Program-made: the position numbers and the translations under genes
The notes under the pieces: model-generated
What the model saw: the letters and a program-made list of their open reading frames with translations, nothing else
Database searches by the model: none
Told to the model about the DNA's origin: nothing
Shown here: positions 52,616 through 63,007 of the stretch, piece by piece
How the letters are laid out: each line of letters starts with the position of its first letter
How positions within the stretch are numbered: position 1 is the stretch's first letter
NCBI GenBank assembly: GCA_016801845.1
Contig: CM028909.1
Coordinates: 2,710,313-2,774,312 of the forward strand
DNA length: 64,000 bases
Source: Polydactylus sextarius
Lineage: Eukaryota; Chordata; Actinopteri; Polynemidae
Direction: 5' to 3'

Positions 52616-52872
52616 CTCCTCCTTCTCCATCTCTCTCCAGGATCTTTGGTTTCCCCAGACACTACACCGACGTGAGGAACATGAACCGGCAGCAGAGGCA
52701 GAAGGTTCTGGGGAAGGCGTGGAGCGTCCCCGTCATCCGTCACCTCCTCGCTCCACTGAAGGACTACTTTGCCTGTGAGGAGCTTTTGACCTCGTCTGCC
52801 TCCTCCTCCACCTTCACCGCCGCCACTTCTCTGTCCTCCCCCGTGTCTCCGGAAGTGCAGCAGCTCGGATAG
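39733..52872 (+). CDS. dnmt3bb.2: DNMT3-type methyltransferase with EB1-like CH domain and transposase-like insert
   Basis: Joined coding exons: 39733-39856, 40094-40239, 40560-40719, 40884-42301, 43292-43459, 43559-43657, 44567-44819, 44909-44965, 45175-45329, 46144-46272, 46368-46472, 46555-46699, 47422-47847, 47937-47981, 48724-48803, 49124-49236, 49317-49503, 49797-49881, 49989-50134, 50375-50465, 50582-50730, 50857-50942, 51280-51349, 51448-51569, 52641-52872 (TAG). The sum is 4791 nt, 1596 residues, with all phases consistent. Order: CH (1-~125), hAT-like region (about 144-705), basic/acidic linker with Asp22 (825-846), PWWP (861-~986), basic insert, ADD (about 1144-1270), methyltransferase (about 1285-1530; catalytic Cys1363), and a 30-residue Ser/Thr-rich tail. 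Fish CH-containing DNMT3 proteins are known (zebrafish tandem dnmt3bb copies); the exact paralogue suffix is inferred. The joins at 46144 and 46555 are the least certain. It is probably an active de novo methyltransferase with altered chromatin reading. Confidence 0.88.
40884..43657 (+). other. hAT-transposase-like region within the CH-type DNMT3
   Basis: A single 1418-nt exon (40884-42301) and two small ones (43292-43459, 43559-43657) encode residues 144-705. The segment is not found in ordinary DNMT3 proteins. It has the layout of a decayed RNase H-like hAT transposase. First comes an IGYFNQKSGVRV strand pair, then LVMFYCDAPHPRGS where the DGA-type catalytic Asp would sit. A long helical insert with SSWRDLLEYFKSL follows, and then a C-terminal LLLTLLALPSSLYRTQVFDK (686-705) that matches the hAT dimerisation signature (hydrophobics, P.SS, R.VF). 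The catalytic histidine/aspartate set is not preserved, so no transposition activity is expected. The role is unknown; it could be a dimerisation or protein-contact platform. The family call rests on pattern recognition only. Confidence 0.5.
42302..43291 (+). other. Intron after the large exon of the CH-type dnmt3 gene
   Basis: About 1 kb of AT-rich sequence without a recognised repeat or exon. The acceptor TTTCCTTTCAG is at its end. Confidence 0.4.
43750..44490. mobile_element. Family D non-autonomous element with terminal inverted repeats, copy 1
   Basis: The element begins CAGTTCACACTAGTC and ends GACTAGTGTGAACTAG, so its ends are inverted repeats. No transposase ORF is present. A second copy, same orientation and very similar over its visible length, starts near 63375 and runs off the window. 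The element sits in the intron between exons 43559-43657 and 44567-44819. Superfamily was not determined; no clear target duplication was found. Confidence 0.65.
44567..45329 (+). other. Basic and acidic linker exons with an Asp22 tract
   Basis: Three exons encode residues 706-860. The first (44567-44819) is rich in Arg, Lys, Ser and Asp and may hold nuclear-localisation signals (RRKPQRP, KRRHND). The third (45175-45329) contains 22 consecutive aspartates (825-846) encoded by a near-pure GAT repeat at 45222-45287, then a Ser/Thr-rich acidic end. The tract is in frame and bracketed by good splice sites, so it is expected to be translated. Confidence 0.75.
45222..45287 (+). repeat. Coding (GAT)n microsatellite
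   Basis: Twenty-two Asp codons in a row, nearly all GAT with GAC only at the end. The array lies inside exon 45175-45329. Length variation between individuals is likely because the array is almost pure. Confidence 0.9.
45362..46085 (+). repeat. Dispersed repeat family B, copy 3
   Basis: Fills the intron between the Asp22 exon and the PWWP exon of gene 2, leaving very little room for the branch point and pyrimidine tract of the acceptor at 46143. It is the fullest copy, with ATCGAT-rich ends. Confidence 0.75.
46144..46699 (+). other. Divergent PWWP domain exons of the CH-type DNMT3
   Basis: Three exons (46144-46272, 46368-46472, about 46555-46699) encode residues 861-986. The fold signature GELVWGK, GFSWWPA and VQWYG is kept, with cage aromatics Phe871, Trp874 and Trp895. 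The residue matching DNMT3A Asp333 is Met898 (QWYGMKMFS against QWFGDGKFS in gene 1). The loop between SWWP and QW is shorter than in gene 1. The acceptor before 46144 has a weak pyrimidine tract. The third exon could start at 46555 or 46558; both keep frame. Confidence 0.75.
46915..47295 (+). repeat. Dispersed repeat family G, copy 1
   Basis: Lies in the intron before the charged exon 47422-47847. Blocks such as CTCTGGGTTCACTTACTAAG and GTAGGGACCCTATTCATGCT recur as reverse complements at 51640-52085. Confidence 0.8.
47422..47847 (+). other. Lineage-specific charged exon of the CH-type DNMT3
   Basis: This 426-nt exon encodes residues about 987-1128 between PWWP and ADD. It replaces the smaller 123-nt exon at 28697-28819 of gene 1. 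The protein is rich in Lys, Arg, Gly, Glu and Ser, with WGKGKSRGGWKGGRSQSKK near its centre, and looks disordered and DNA- or RNA-binding in character. The next exon (47937-47981) is 45 nt, the same as its counterpart 28910-28954 in gene 1. Confidence 0.7.
47937..49503 (+). other. ADD domain exons of the CH-type DNMT3
   Basis: Exons 47937-47981, 48724-48803, 49124-49236 and 49317-49503 have lengths 45, 80, 113 and 187 nt (45, 80, 113 and 184 in gene 1). The GATA-like finger has CLCC and CLKC. The H3-tail pocket reads YDEDGYQSY, so the two outer acidic residues are kept. In the PHD part CCRSYCQDC has Ser where gene 1 has Cys (CCRCFCVDC). Zinc ligands otherwise appear complete, so the domain probably folds. 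Confidence 0.85.
48180..48650 (+). repeat. Dispersed repeat family F, copy 2
   Basis: Lies in the intron between exons 47937-47981 and 48724-48803 of gene 2. Same order of blocks as copy 1 with scattered changes; ends with GAACTTACTTGGTGGAAACA. Confidence 0.65.
49797..52872 (+). other. C5-methyltransferase domain exons of the CH-type DNMT3
   Basis: Eight exons mirror those of gene 1 (85, 146, 91, 149, 86, 70, 122 and 232 nt; the sixth and earlier lengths are identical). Motif I is FDGIATG, motif IV GGSPCNDLS with Cys1363, motif VI ENVV, motif VIII RARYFWGN, and motif [15 protein letters not shown]. These suggest a competent active site. The target-recognition loop reads TITTNPNSLKQGKN, with Asn-Pro where gene 1 has Arg-Ser. 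The protein continues 30 residues past FACE with a Ser/Thr-rich tail. Two donors are GTTCGT (after 50465 and 50730), weaker than usual. Confidence 0.88.
51600..52170 (-). repeat. Dispersed repeat family G, copy 2 (inverted)
   Basis: Lies in the last intron of gene 2. Its core is the reverse complement of 46915-47295 with few mismatches. It is longer and has its own inverted ends (GTCAAACTCCCCTCAAGAGA near 51678 against CTCCTGACGTTTGAC near 52079), so it is probably a MITE. Confidence 0.8.
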
Positions 52873-53839
52873 AAGATCTTGTCTGATCTATTTCAGTCTA
52901 GTGGGGGTGTGGGGGTGGGGTTAGAGGGTGGGTTTCTCCTCCATGTCAGCGTCTTGTCTGTTTTTCACAGACGGGCTTTTGTGGATCGTTGCCATGGGGC
53001 CACTTCATCCTCTACGCCTGCAGCACACATGAAGTTTCTGTGTGTTTCGGGCATTTTTGGTCCCAAAGAAACTCTTTGTCTCTTTGTGTTGGATAGAAAA
53101 CGGCAGATTGTACTGATCTAACTGCTCAGTGGTTAAATCTGTGAGAGACTGAAAGCAGAAGGACCGATCACGACGATGACGTGCGGCCCTGTAGCTGTTT
53201 AATGTTTATTTAAAATGAATATTACCAGACCTGCGTCGCTGCTTTGTCACGTTTGTTGTTTTAAGAACAAACACTAGAATTTATATCACAAACGATCATG
53301 ATATTTTTATTTCTGTCAAAGTGTCGATAAAACTTTTAGACTTTTAGAACTTTTTATCCTTTTCCAGCGTTTTGTTAATATATAATATGACAATTATTTT
53401 ATCAGTCGTTTTGGGGGAAAAAAAAGGGAGAAAAAAATCAAAATCTTTGAACCAAAAAACAAAGAAAATATGAATTAATTGTCTGCCACTTTATAAATCA
53501 GGTAACACAAACTGATGGACTTTAATGGTCCCGAGAGTCTTAATGTTGCTTTTGTTGCTAAACTGACAACAAAGTCAATAAAAGTGTTTTGTCGAGACGT
53601 CGCTTGTTTCTCCTGTTCTTCACTTACAGCAGCTGATTCTGCTGTTTCATTGTTATTATTGTTTTTTGTGACAGATGCACAAATTAATAACAGACATTAT
53701 TGAATGTGGCTCCTCAGATGTTGACGACAGCGACAACTGATGAATCTAAACTACTGAGACACTAACTGATCGTTGTATAGAATATTAATGCAGAGTGCAT
53801 TGTAAATTGTTTAGTTTATCAATTTTTGTTGAGAATAAA
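52873..53839 (+). terminator. 3' UTR and polyadenylation signals of the CH-type dnmt3 gene
   Basis: The region after the TAG holds no further coding. AATAAA occurs at 53577-53582 followed by a GT-rich stretch (AAGTGTTTTGTC), and a second at 53834-53839 followed by a T run. The first is the more likely end, giving a UTR of about 0.7 kb. Confidence 0.55.
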
Positions 53840-54014
53840 AATCTTAATTTTTTTTTTTTTACACCTTTGTTTTTATGATTGATCATTATAGCTGATTATA
53901 TAAAATATGTAAATTGTTTGTTTGACAGGAAAGCAAGACAGGAAACAAATACAGTCCTAAACAAAGGGAGTTTTCTTCACCATGTTAAGTTGATTTTTTT
54001 ATATTGTAACGTTC

Positions 54015-54260
54015 AGTTATTGTGGCGTGTATCAGGAGTGGACAGGGACCTGGTGTCAGGGACTGATGTTGGAGTTGTCTCCACCTTAACAAGACTAAAA
54101 ACAAAGAGTAAATCTTCATGTAAGGGCAAGACATCAGTGGTGGTGCACTCCTACTAATACCTGGGGGTCCTACTGGATGACAAGCTGGGCTGGTCCCTGA
54201 ACACTGATGCTCTATAAGATGGGGCAGAGCTGCTTTTTTGTTTTCTGGAGGCTTTTTGTT
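54015..54260 (+). mobile_element. Degenerate LINE fragment (reverse transcriptase C-terminal part)
   Basis: Broken frames around 54150-54250 read YLGVLLDDKLGWSLNTD and then LYKMGQSCFF, a pattern typical of the last part of fish non-LTR retrotransposon ORF2. Stops and frame changes show it is dead. It lies between gene 2 and mapre1. Confidence 0.6.
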
Positions 54261-54275
54261 AATCCACCCAGCCCC

Positions 54276-54298
54276 CTGTCTGTCTGTCTATCTGTCTG

Positions 54299-54329
<31 letters not shown>

Positions 54330-54400
54330 CTCTCTGTCTGTCTATCTGTTTATGTCTGTCTGTCTGTCTATCTATCTGTTTATCCGTCTGTCTGTCATTT
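54276..54400. repeat. (TCTG/TCTA)n tetranucleotide microsatellite
   Basis: A compound tract of TCTG and TCTA units, including a purer TCTA block near 54299-54328. Confidence 0.9.
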
Positions 54401-54730
54401 CCATGCCTATTTCCCTCATCCTGTCTTAATTAAAACATTTTGCACATGCTGTTAGATGTGATGCTATATTTATAATTCAAATTTACCACTTTGTCTTCAC
54501 ACTCAGATCAATCATATTATTTTAATTTTTCATCATTTTTATTTTTATTTCTAATATTAGGATCCTGGGGATTTAAAAACTGATTAAAAATAAAATAAAA
54601 CAACAATAATAAATAAATAACTTTATTTATGGCCTTGTCTTTTCAGTGTCTCATGGTTCACCGTGGATCTGAGGGGACTGAAATTTCATTTATGCTGTGA
54701 TACTGATGTTGATACTTACACTTATACTCT
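54400..54730. other. Intergenic AT-rich stretch
   Basis: No gene, exon or recognised repeat; simple A/T-rich sequence with AAATAAATAA runs. Confidence 0.4.
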
Positions 54731-55560
54731 TACTTCTAATATCAGGTTGTGACGTCACGACGTGTCGCCGCTTGGGCGTTACCCGTTGCGTCATCACGTT
54801 ATAGAACTCGCATTTTCTACCGCGAGAGTGAACGTGAACTGCCAAGCAAAAAAGAAGAAAAAGCAGAAGTGGCAACATCATCAGACACAGGTTGGGTTTT
54901 TTTTTTTCTTTAATGACGCAGAGCTTCAGCCGACAAAATAAATCATTGTATCCAAAGAGTTAGACAAAGCCGATCAACTCCCGGTAGGTTCTAACGGCGC
55001 TCCCTCGCGGTGCCGTTCATTAGCCGGCATGTGAAGCGGCGCCCAACCGCTTGTCAGCTAACATGCTAGCTTGGTAGCAGCAGGAACCAGGACCAGGATG
55101 CGCCCGATTCATTTTTCATTCTCGGGGTTTAAAGCAGCTCACCAGGCCGAAGCTTCGGGGGTTCGGCCGTTGTAGCAGCATTTGATTTAAATACGAACAA
55201 ACAAACCCGGAAAAGATTTATCACATTCGTCACGAAACACGAGCTAACGGAAGCTAACGCTGTGTTCGGTGGGTTCAGGGCGGGGAAACGACGTCTCTGT
55301 CCCGGAGATAAGGTGGCCGTCGTTAGCCGGTGGTCCTTGTTCTTGTTCTTGTTCAGACGCAGACAGAAGCGATGCTATTGTCGGCTACATTTCAGCCGCG
55401 ATTATAATAAAACTGACAGCCAACTGAATCAACTGTCAAACGGCAGCTTGTTAGCTAACTGACCATACAGATCGACAGGTTAGCCGCATGGCTAAGCTAA
55501 TCTTTTTACAGGATGCTAACCTGTTTATGGCTTAACGGAGTGAGGCTAAAGCTAGCTTCA
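54730..55560 (+). promoter_or_regulatory. CpG-rich promoter and 5' UTR region of mapre1
   Basis: CpG density rises sharply from about 54750 to 55480, as expected for the promoter of a broadly expressed gene. A non-coding first exon is likely here because the start codon exon at 56609 opens with an acceptor. Candidate donors are near 54890 (ACACAG|GTTGGG) and 54984 (CTCCCG|GTAGGT); neither can be chosen from sequence alone. Confidence 0.5.
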
Positions 55561-56608
55561 AGTTTCTGACCGGGCCCTGTTGCACTTAGCTGCTGTTACT
55601 GTCTGTCAGCCGGTGTTCAACTGAGCTACTTCACTTAATATAAAATAACGTGTCACGGTGTGTTTTTGTTAGTAATTAAATCAAACTATACAACAGAGAT
55701 GGAAAAGTTTCGAGTCTATACTGAGAAATAAAGAGACAAGAATAAATTAAAAAAAAAAAAGATGTGAATCTGAAAAGTTTACAAACAAAACAAGGAATTA
55801 AACCTGAAGTTTTAGATGTTAAAGTCCATATTTTATACCAGTTGAAACCAGATGAGATTATCTCAAGTTTTAATGAGTTGGTGTTGGTAGGTGCAGCTAC
55901 AGCTTTACAGTCTGCTGGTTGTTGTTTTAATTTTTTTCAGGACATATGTCAGTAAACAAAGTTTAAAGTAAACCTTCTGCCAAAACTCTATTTTATAAAC
56001 CTCCTAAGTCCTGGTCTGGGTCAGTCTGGTCCAGATTCGACCCGGTATCTTCAATAAATCTGTAATAAATAAAAACTAAACAAATCTATGCCAAACTTTA
56101 AACTATCGCATCTAAAACAATTTCACTATAATAATAAGATAATTCAGTCTGTTGTTATATTTGATTAAAACTTTAATTCACTGCTCTTTAATTGATAAAT
56201 AAAAATCAACTTTTTCTTAAACAGCCAACATCCAACTATTTATCAGGTTAAATATGATTGAATATTTCCACAAACACACGTCTGTATCATTGTAATATCT
56301 CTTGTGTAAACATGTAGCAGGACTGAGGCTGCAGTGATAAGTTGAACAACAAAATATAATGTGGACTCTGTTTCATGATTTATTAATGGTCGTCTCAGAC
56401 TGTTGGAAAAATGCTGTGGTCATTTATTCTCTCATAGCTTATACCTTCATTGAACCGTCGTGTAGTGAAAAATGCCTCAATCATGACACATAGATGCAAA
56501 TGAAGTCTGAGCCTCCGGCTTTGTGCAGCCGTGTGTTTTGGTTACGATACGTTTGGTTATCTATCAGAGCGGCCGGTGAAGCCGATGTAAAATGTTTCTC
56601 CTCCTCAG
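55561..56608 (+). other. 5' intron of mapre1
   Basis: AT-rich sequence with no conserved exon or recognised repeat. The acceptor CTCCTCAG ends at 56608. Confidence 0.4.
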
Positions 56609-56618
56609 GTGACCGACG

Positions 56619-59600
56619 ATGGCTGTGAACGTGTACTCGACCTCGGTGACCAGCGAGAACCTGAGTCGCCACGACATGCTGGTCTGGATCAACGAGGCTC
56701 TAGAGATGAACCTCACCAAGATTGAAATGTTGTGTTCAGGTGAGAAATCATGAAACTGTTCCAAGACCAGTGTTTTATAAAGCATGTGAAAGTCACACTA
56801 GAGTAGAAGTAGAGACACTAGAGTAGAAGTACAGACACTAGAGTAGAAGTACAGACACTAGAGTAGAAGTACAGACACTAGAGTAGAAGTACAGACACTA
56901 AAAAGTACACACTAGAGTAGAAGTACAGACACTTCAAATAACTTTGGTAGAAGTTCAAGTCGTCACTAGAATGATTCTCCAGTAAAAGTCTTAAAGTATC
57001 TAGTATTTACTGTACTTCAGTATGACAGTAATCTATAATTAAATGTACTGAAGTAATGAAAGTAAAAGTACAAGTACATGTTAATAAAACAGAAGAATAT
57101 TATGAAGTTTATCCAGCACTTTAAAACATGGAGCTACAACAATCTTCATAGACAATGTCTTGAGTCTGAACTCAAACACAGAACCTCCCTCATACTTCCA
57201 CACAGTGACGTCCAGTCGTGAAGTGTAATTACATTGTTACTATACACCACTGTTCCAGGACAGAGAGGATAAATGGGTGTGGACTTGTAAGAGGTTTGTC
57301 GTCGTTGCCGTGTGAGTTCATTTGTGTTGTTGCAGCAGCTGCTGCAGCTGAATACATCGACACGCGGAGGGTGGGAGCTTCTGGTTTTATCACATGAACC
57401 AATAAAACATTTATCGAAGCTGCACAAGAAAAACATACTTTATTTTTTATTCAGTCACATATAAAACAAAAGAATAAACAACACTACGAAGACATGAGAC
57501 TAACTAAGTTTAAAATATCTCAAAAAAACACAACAAAGCACAGAATTATTACATTATCCACAGGATGTAAAGTATGACAACGTTTTTATTTGATTTAATT
57601 CACTGGATTGTGTTTTATTGTGTCTGTTATTTTTTTGTTTGTTTGTTTTGTTATTTTGTTTTTGTCTTGCTTTGGGTTCATTTTTTTACAGTTGATTTAG
57701 TTTATCTCTCTTTTTTAAAATGTTTTCCTGATCATCACATTTTAAAGTTTTATTGCATTTTCATACAGAAATGAATAAATAGTTTATATGATAATGAATC
57801 TCGTCTTAAATCCACATGGACTCATGAAGATCCGCCTTGTTGGGTCTCATTCATTTTAACTATTGATAGCATTAGCTTAGCATTAGCCTCAGAGCTAAAT
57901 GGCAGTGTAACAGGGCCACTCCTGCATTGATCCTAGAGCTGATTCATCAGTTCTCCTCATAATGACCAGTATTGTGAAACAGGTGGAGGCAGATTTCAGA
58001 TCTGATGTTGATGGTGCTGCTCTGTAACGAGAGACGGATTAAAAACAAAAAAAGTCAAAAGTTCAGTATCCGACACATGACCTGCTATTATCCTTCACGC
58101 CCCGGCTGCCTGTCTGTGCAAGTGTCACACGTCTGAGTGTAATTAAAAGGCGTGTCAAAGCAGTTTGTCTTAATCCAACTAAATTAAAGCAACATCTCCC
58201 TGAACGGCCTTAATCTCACTGGATTTACAGCTGCTGAGTGATGCACTTTTATTTTTAGATTGATCTTCAAAAAAAAATACAAAACGAGCTGCTTTGTTAT
58301 TTGTGATCCACCCACCGCTCCGTAATGGTTTTACCCTTTAAATGACTTGTAATGACTTTCTTTTTTTTTGTTCGTCCAGGTGCTGTCTACTGCCAGTTCA
58401 TGGACATGCTGTTTCCTTCCTCCATACCTCTGAAAAGAGTCAAATTTGGTGCCAAACTCGAACACGAGTACATCCACAACTTCAAGCTCCTGCAAGTCGC
58501 CTTCAAAAAGCTGGGAGTCGACAAAGTAAGTAGAGACGATCGTCTGCACGTCGGCTTCGAAAATTACACCGAGAACCTGACGTCAAAGCACAGAAGAACA
58601 TTACAGAGCAGCAGGAGTCATTCAGCTCTGGAAACAATGTTAAAAAAAAACAACTTAAACAATGTCAAATTTAAGTATTTTTAAATCTTAAAACCACAGC
58701 AATTAAAATTCAAGCATTTTCAAGGATTTCAAGCACCTGTATGAATGTGTTTGCTCAAAAAGCTTTTAGCTCCTGGTACAAAAAGTCTGTTCAACAAAGG
58801 GCTGAACTGGACTCATTTAAACTTTTATATTAACAGCCCATTTGATCAATGTTCCTGAAACGTGCAAGACATTAACCCCACTGATTTCACAATAAAAGCC
58901 CTGAATTGAAGCAGCAGGAGGAAGTGGACGTCGTCACTGCTCTAAACAGAAGCACCAGAAACATGTCGCCTTGTTTTTAATGATGATAAAGTTCAGGGCA
59001 GTCTGCCCTCCACTTCCTGTAGTAGAGGAAACAATTCAAACCCATCACCTCCTCCTCCACTAACTCCTCTGCCACAGTAAAGTCTAATCATCAAGAGCAC
59101 AGGAAGGATTGTGTAAATACTTTAAAAATAAAGGCCATAGATTAAGAAGTTGTGTAACAGTCATGTGATGTTTCTGCAACAACAGGAAGTCAGCTGTTTC
59201 ACCCTCAGATGTGATCACTCGTCCTAACTGAGATCTGATATGCAAACTGAGACCCGACGAGTTGAGTCATTGTTTTTATCAGCACTTTGTTCTCTGTGAC
59301 TCTGACTGTTTTCATACAGCGACCAGACGGATTTCTGTGCGTAATTTTTAACCAATCATCATCATCACGTTTCCAGTCAAACATTGATCCAAACATCAGT
59401 GAATCACGTCCTCGTTTCTTTTAAAAGACGCATGAAACATGTGAGATAAAAAAAAAAAAAGTGTCACATTTACCTTCAACATCACTGCTAAGGACCAAGA
59501 GAAACAGTATCCGGGCAGAATTCACCACAGAGGAGGAAACTATTGTCTCTTTTCCACTAAACCGTCTCTACTCTATTCGACTCTACTCGTTGTTTTCCAT

Positions 59601-62600
59601 TAGTTTGGTTCCTCCTCAATGTGAATGTGGTGAGTTGAGTCAAACTGCTGCGACGTCACGACACTAAAACATCAGTAAACATTAATGGACATGGAGGAGA
59701 TGCTGGACTTGTTGCTCATTAGCTTATGACCAGGTAGCTACGACGATGGCTTCGCTCTAGTCGCTGTTTAAAAATGGAGGTTGATTATTTTCTTGACGCT
59801 CTCTCAACTCAACTGGCGTCTGTTCACGTCACGGTTCAGTATCGACTCAGCTCGACCGGGACCTCGACAGTAGGAACTAAAAACATACCAGGAACTATCT
59901 GTGATGGAAAAACCAAAAAAAGTGACTAGAGTTGAGTCAAGTACTGATAGAACAGTGCAGTGGAAAAACACATGGACACACAGGGAGGACGTTTATACCT
60001 TCACTTTGAATTCACTGGTAAAGTCGAATTATTAAGACTTTATGATGATGCAAGATTGACTCCTGCAACTTTATTGCAACAAAACACCTAAAAACACCAC
60101 AACTTTTTAGAAAAACTACTGCAAAATCAGGGAAAATTAGACCTGAAATCCTGGAGGGGCTGACTACCACGTCTCAACCTTCACACACAGTCACTCCAAC
60201 AGAAAATGAACGTGTCAGTAACTGATTTCTTTACATTGTCTAAAGACCAACAAAGATGATAAAACACGGGGCAGATCAAGCTCTGCCGTCCTTCTGTTTC
60301 CAGGCCCAACATGCCGCTGCCTGCAGGACTAAGACTATTGACAAAACCGCCATAATTAATTCATGGATCCACTTCCTGTCGTGCGTTCGTATTGAACTCG
60401 CTGCAGATTGAGAAATGCCTGAACAGCGTTTCAGAGCCGCAGATCCCACGTGACGTCCTGTGAACATGTGGAGCTCTGCAGCTCGTCGGTTCATAATTCA
60501 GTCATTGTGTCTGTGTTGTGGACTTTGCTCTCATTCAGGCTTTGTGAGTGTGTATTGTCTAATGATGTCAGCTTCATCCACTGCTGAGTAACTGGGTTTT
60601 TGCAGAGCCCCTCCCACTGACTCACTGCTGCTCTGGTTCTGTCTGTGGCATCGACTGACCTGATTCACCTTTTAATGTGTGTGTGTGTGTGTGTGTGTGT
60701 GTTTATATACGAGCGTTTTAAAACCATGAGGCGACGACATGTTTTAGATTTTTTTTAAACGTCTGCGGTTTCATCTTTGCCTCTTTTATACCAACTGGTG
60801 ACTGATCTCAGACCAGTTCTGTGAACCTGTAGAGCTGGTTTTAGAGCAGCACCGACATTTTTGATTGTCAAGAACAAATAATCACTTCTCTCATCGTTGT
60901 AACTAGAGATGTAACGATCCTTTGATCTCGATCGATCCATTGATTCAACGGTTAATGATCCGATATTATTGACACATCTGTGTTACTGTTTCCGTCCAAG
61001 CTCCACCTCCTACTGCTCCTTCCTAAACATTCAAATGATGCTAGTAGCCTAGCGCCAGGCAGGTCACGGCAAGTAGCCGAGAACAAGACGATGAGGACGT
61101 TTAGTCTCCTCTCAGGAATAAATCAGAGAAAAGACGAGTCAACAGACAAAACGCAGTAGGAGGTAAAATAGTCAGGAAACAAGGACCAACCTGTCCTGGA
61201 CCTGAAGAAGAAGCAGCAGGACATTGACCCGTGTTAACGTGTCAGATACCTGCTCACCAGCTCTGACCAGTTATCATTTATTATTATTATTATTAATAAT
61301 AATAATATTATTATCTATTAATCAGTCCCTCCAGGATTTGCATCCTAATTTGTCAGATTTTGCTGCAGCTTTTCTAAAAGAAAGTTGCTGGAACACGTAA
61401 AAGTAGCGTTGTTTTTTGCTTTTAAAGGGGAAAAAAGAACAATAACAGTATAATTATAAAGGCTGTATAATGTTAGTTTAACAGATAATTAAAAATAAAG
61501 AATGAAACCAGAGTCAGTGATGTGTCTGACGTCCTCCCTGCGTCTGGGAGCTCAGTGTTTCACAGGAAACAACGATGATTGGTCAAAATCAAAAAGCTTG
61601 TGCAGAATTTGTGTAATAGTTGCAACATTGTGAAATCCTGGAGGGTCCGATTGATGTATAAAAATATGTAATGTACAAAATGTGAGTCTCCTGGGCGCCG
61701 GGTGCACCATGTTGGTGTGTAGATATCGTGTAGTTCTTCGCTGCTTTGCTTGATGTCTTTTTCTCACTCTCCTCCCTGTTTCTTGTTTCTCTTCACCGGC
61801 TCAATCATTAAAGTCAAAAATGTCCAAAAAATAATATTAAAAATAAAGTTTCCCACTGCCTCGTTATGTCCAACTGAGCGTCCGTAGGAAACGTTCTTGA
61901 CGGGTTATTCAGTTAATAAAATCTTTTCTTTTTGTTTTGTTTCCAGATCATTCCAGTGGACAAACTGGTGAAGGGGAAGTTCCAGGACAACTTTGAGTTC
62001 GTCCAGTGGTTCAAGAAATTCTTCGACGCCAACTACGATGGGAAGGAGTACGACCCGGTGGAGGCGAGGCAGGGACAGGACGCCATGCCGTTACCCAACC
62101 CCGCCACGTCAGCTCCCAGCAAAACCCCCAAGAAGGCCCTCAGTCAGGGTCAGAGCCGCGATTGGTCAAAGCTTCTGAGGCCGGTTATGATGATGATGGT
62201 TGTAGAGGACGAATGAGTCTGAATGTTTTTCTTTCTCGTGTCTCTTCAGCTCCTCAGAGGCCTCCTGTTGCCAAAGTAGCTCCCAAAGTGGCCGCTGTCA
62301 GCACGAGGAAGCCGGGGAGAGGAGGAGGAGACGAGGAGGCGGACGAGATCCTGCGTGAGGTCAGAGCGGCAACTAAACCTACTAAACCTAGCGCTGTGAT
62401 GTTTTTATAAAAACAGAAACTAAACTAAAGCACTGTTGTCCCCACAGATGGAGATGCTGAAGTCGACCATCCAGGACATGGAGAAGGAGAGAGACTTTTA
62501 TTTTGGAAAGCTGCGGAACATTGAGCTGATCTGCCAGGAGAAGGAAGGAGAGGGCGACCCCACGCTGCAGAGGATCGTCGACATCCTCTACGCCACAGAT
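56619..62600 (+). CDS. mapre1: Microtubule-associated protein RP/EB family member 1 (EB1), 3' end missing
   Basis: EB1 tracks growing microtubule plus ends and recruits other +TIP proteins. Coding exons: 56619-56739, 58380-58525, 61947-62148, 62250-62359, 62448-62600; 732 nt, 244 residues, phases consistent. The CH domain (about 14-116) carries NLSRHDMLVWINEAL, AKLEHEYIHNF, IIPVDKLVKGKFQDNFEF and WFKKFFDANYDGKEYDP. A Pro/Lys/Arg-rich linker follows. The C-terminal dimerisation coiled coil and EB homology core are in the last exon seen (KERDFYFGKLRNIELICQE, LQRIVDILYATD). The final exon, expected to encode the acidic EEY-type tail, is not found before 64000 and should lie to the right. IPVDKLVKG and LQRIVDILYATD favour EB1 over EB3. 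The a/b paralogue cannot be told. Confidence 0.92.
56740..58379 (+). other. mapre1 intron with a family A repeat
   Basis: The left part (56785-57170) is a copy of dispersed family A, listed separately. The rest is AT-rich with no recognised exon; it ends with the acceptor TTCGTCCAG at 58379. Confidence 0.5.
56785..57170 (+). repeat. Dispersed repeat family A, copy 6
   Basis: In the mapre1 intron just after the first coding exon. About six minisatellite units (56800-56935) are followed by the AGTATCTAGTATTTACTGTA and AACAGAAGAATATTATGAAG blocks. It is cut off after GTCTTGAGTCTGAACT. Confidence 0.75.
59545..59970. mobile_element. Family I MITE with TTTTCCACT ends
   Basis: Left end TCTTTTCCACTAAACCG and right end CAGTGGAAAAACAC are inverted, and the inside has GACTCTACTCG and, inverted, AGAGTTGAGTC. 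No ORF. Confidence 0.55.
60904..61275 (+). repeat. Dispersed repeat family B, copy 4 (truncated)
   Basis: Begins GATGTAACGATCCTTTGATC and matches copy 3 up to the CTGCTCACCAGCTCTGACCA block, then stops at an ATT-rich stretch. Confidence 0.75.
61322..61652. mobile_element. Family C MITE with terminal inverted repeats
   Basis: The left end is CAGTCCCTCCAGGATTT and the right end AAATCCTGGAGGGTCCGAT, a clear inverted pair about 330 bp apart. A second, more decayed copy with the same ends is at about 48030-48125. No ORF. Ends starting CAG would fit the hAT superfamily, but a target duplication was not confirmed. Confidence 0.6.
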
Positions 62601-63007
62601 GTGAGTGTGGAGCCTGTTGTCTGAAGACTTGAGGGAAAAATCCACAGTCACAGACACTTGTTATCATTATCCCAGATGATAATGAGTTCATACTGTGTGT
62701 TTGTAGCAAAATCACATCAATCAGATGAGAAAGTTCATGTTTTGTAATTTCATCCCAAAGATCAATAACGACAGTGTGAGGAACATGGAGATGAGTTGAG
62801 ACAAATGTCTGTTTTAAACCAGTGTCAGACTCTAAATAACATGTGACTGTGTGGTAGTGAGGAGAAGGTTCCTGTGTGTTTATATGATGGAGATTTACAC
62901 AGAAACCAAATTACAGCATCTTACAGAAACTGAAGCAGTTTAAAGACGGATTTAGTTGTAAACAGAGCGCTGATTCATGTCATTTCTCTTCTTCGTTTTG
63001 TCTTTAT

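Larger units (their letters stand above)
58526..61946 (+). other. Large mapre1 intron filled with dispersed repeats
   Basis: No coding exon was found. Recognisable pieces are family C relics (about 59200-59520, 60060-60165, 61322-61652), a family I element (about 59545-59970), (TG)n at about 60678-60702 and a family B copy (60904-61275). Confidence 0.5.

Noticed and set aside
55262..55462. A 66-residue ORF in the CpG-rich region upstream of mapre1
   Set aside because: No similarity to EB1 or any family recognised; EB1 starts in the exon at 56609 with the conserved MAVNVYSTSV.
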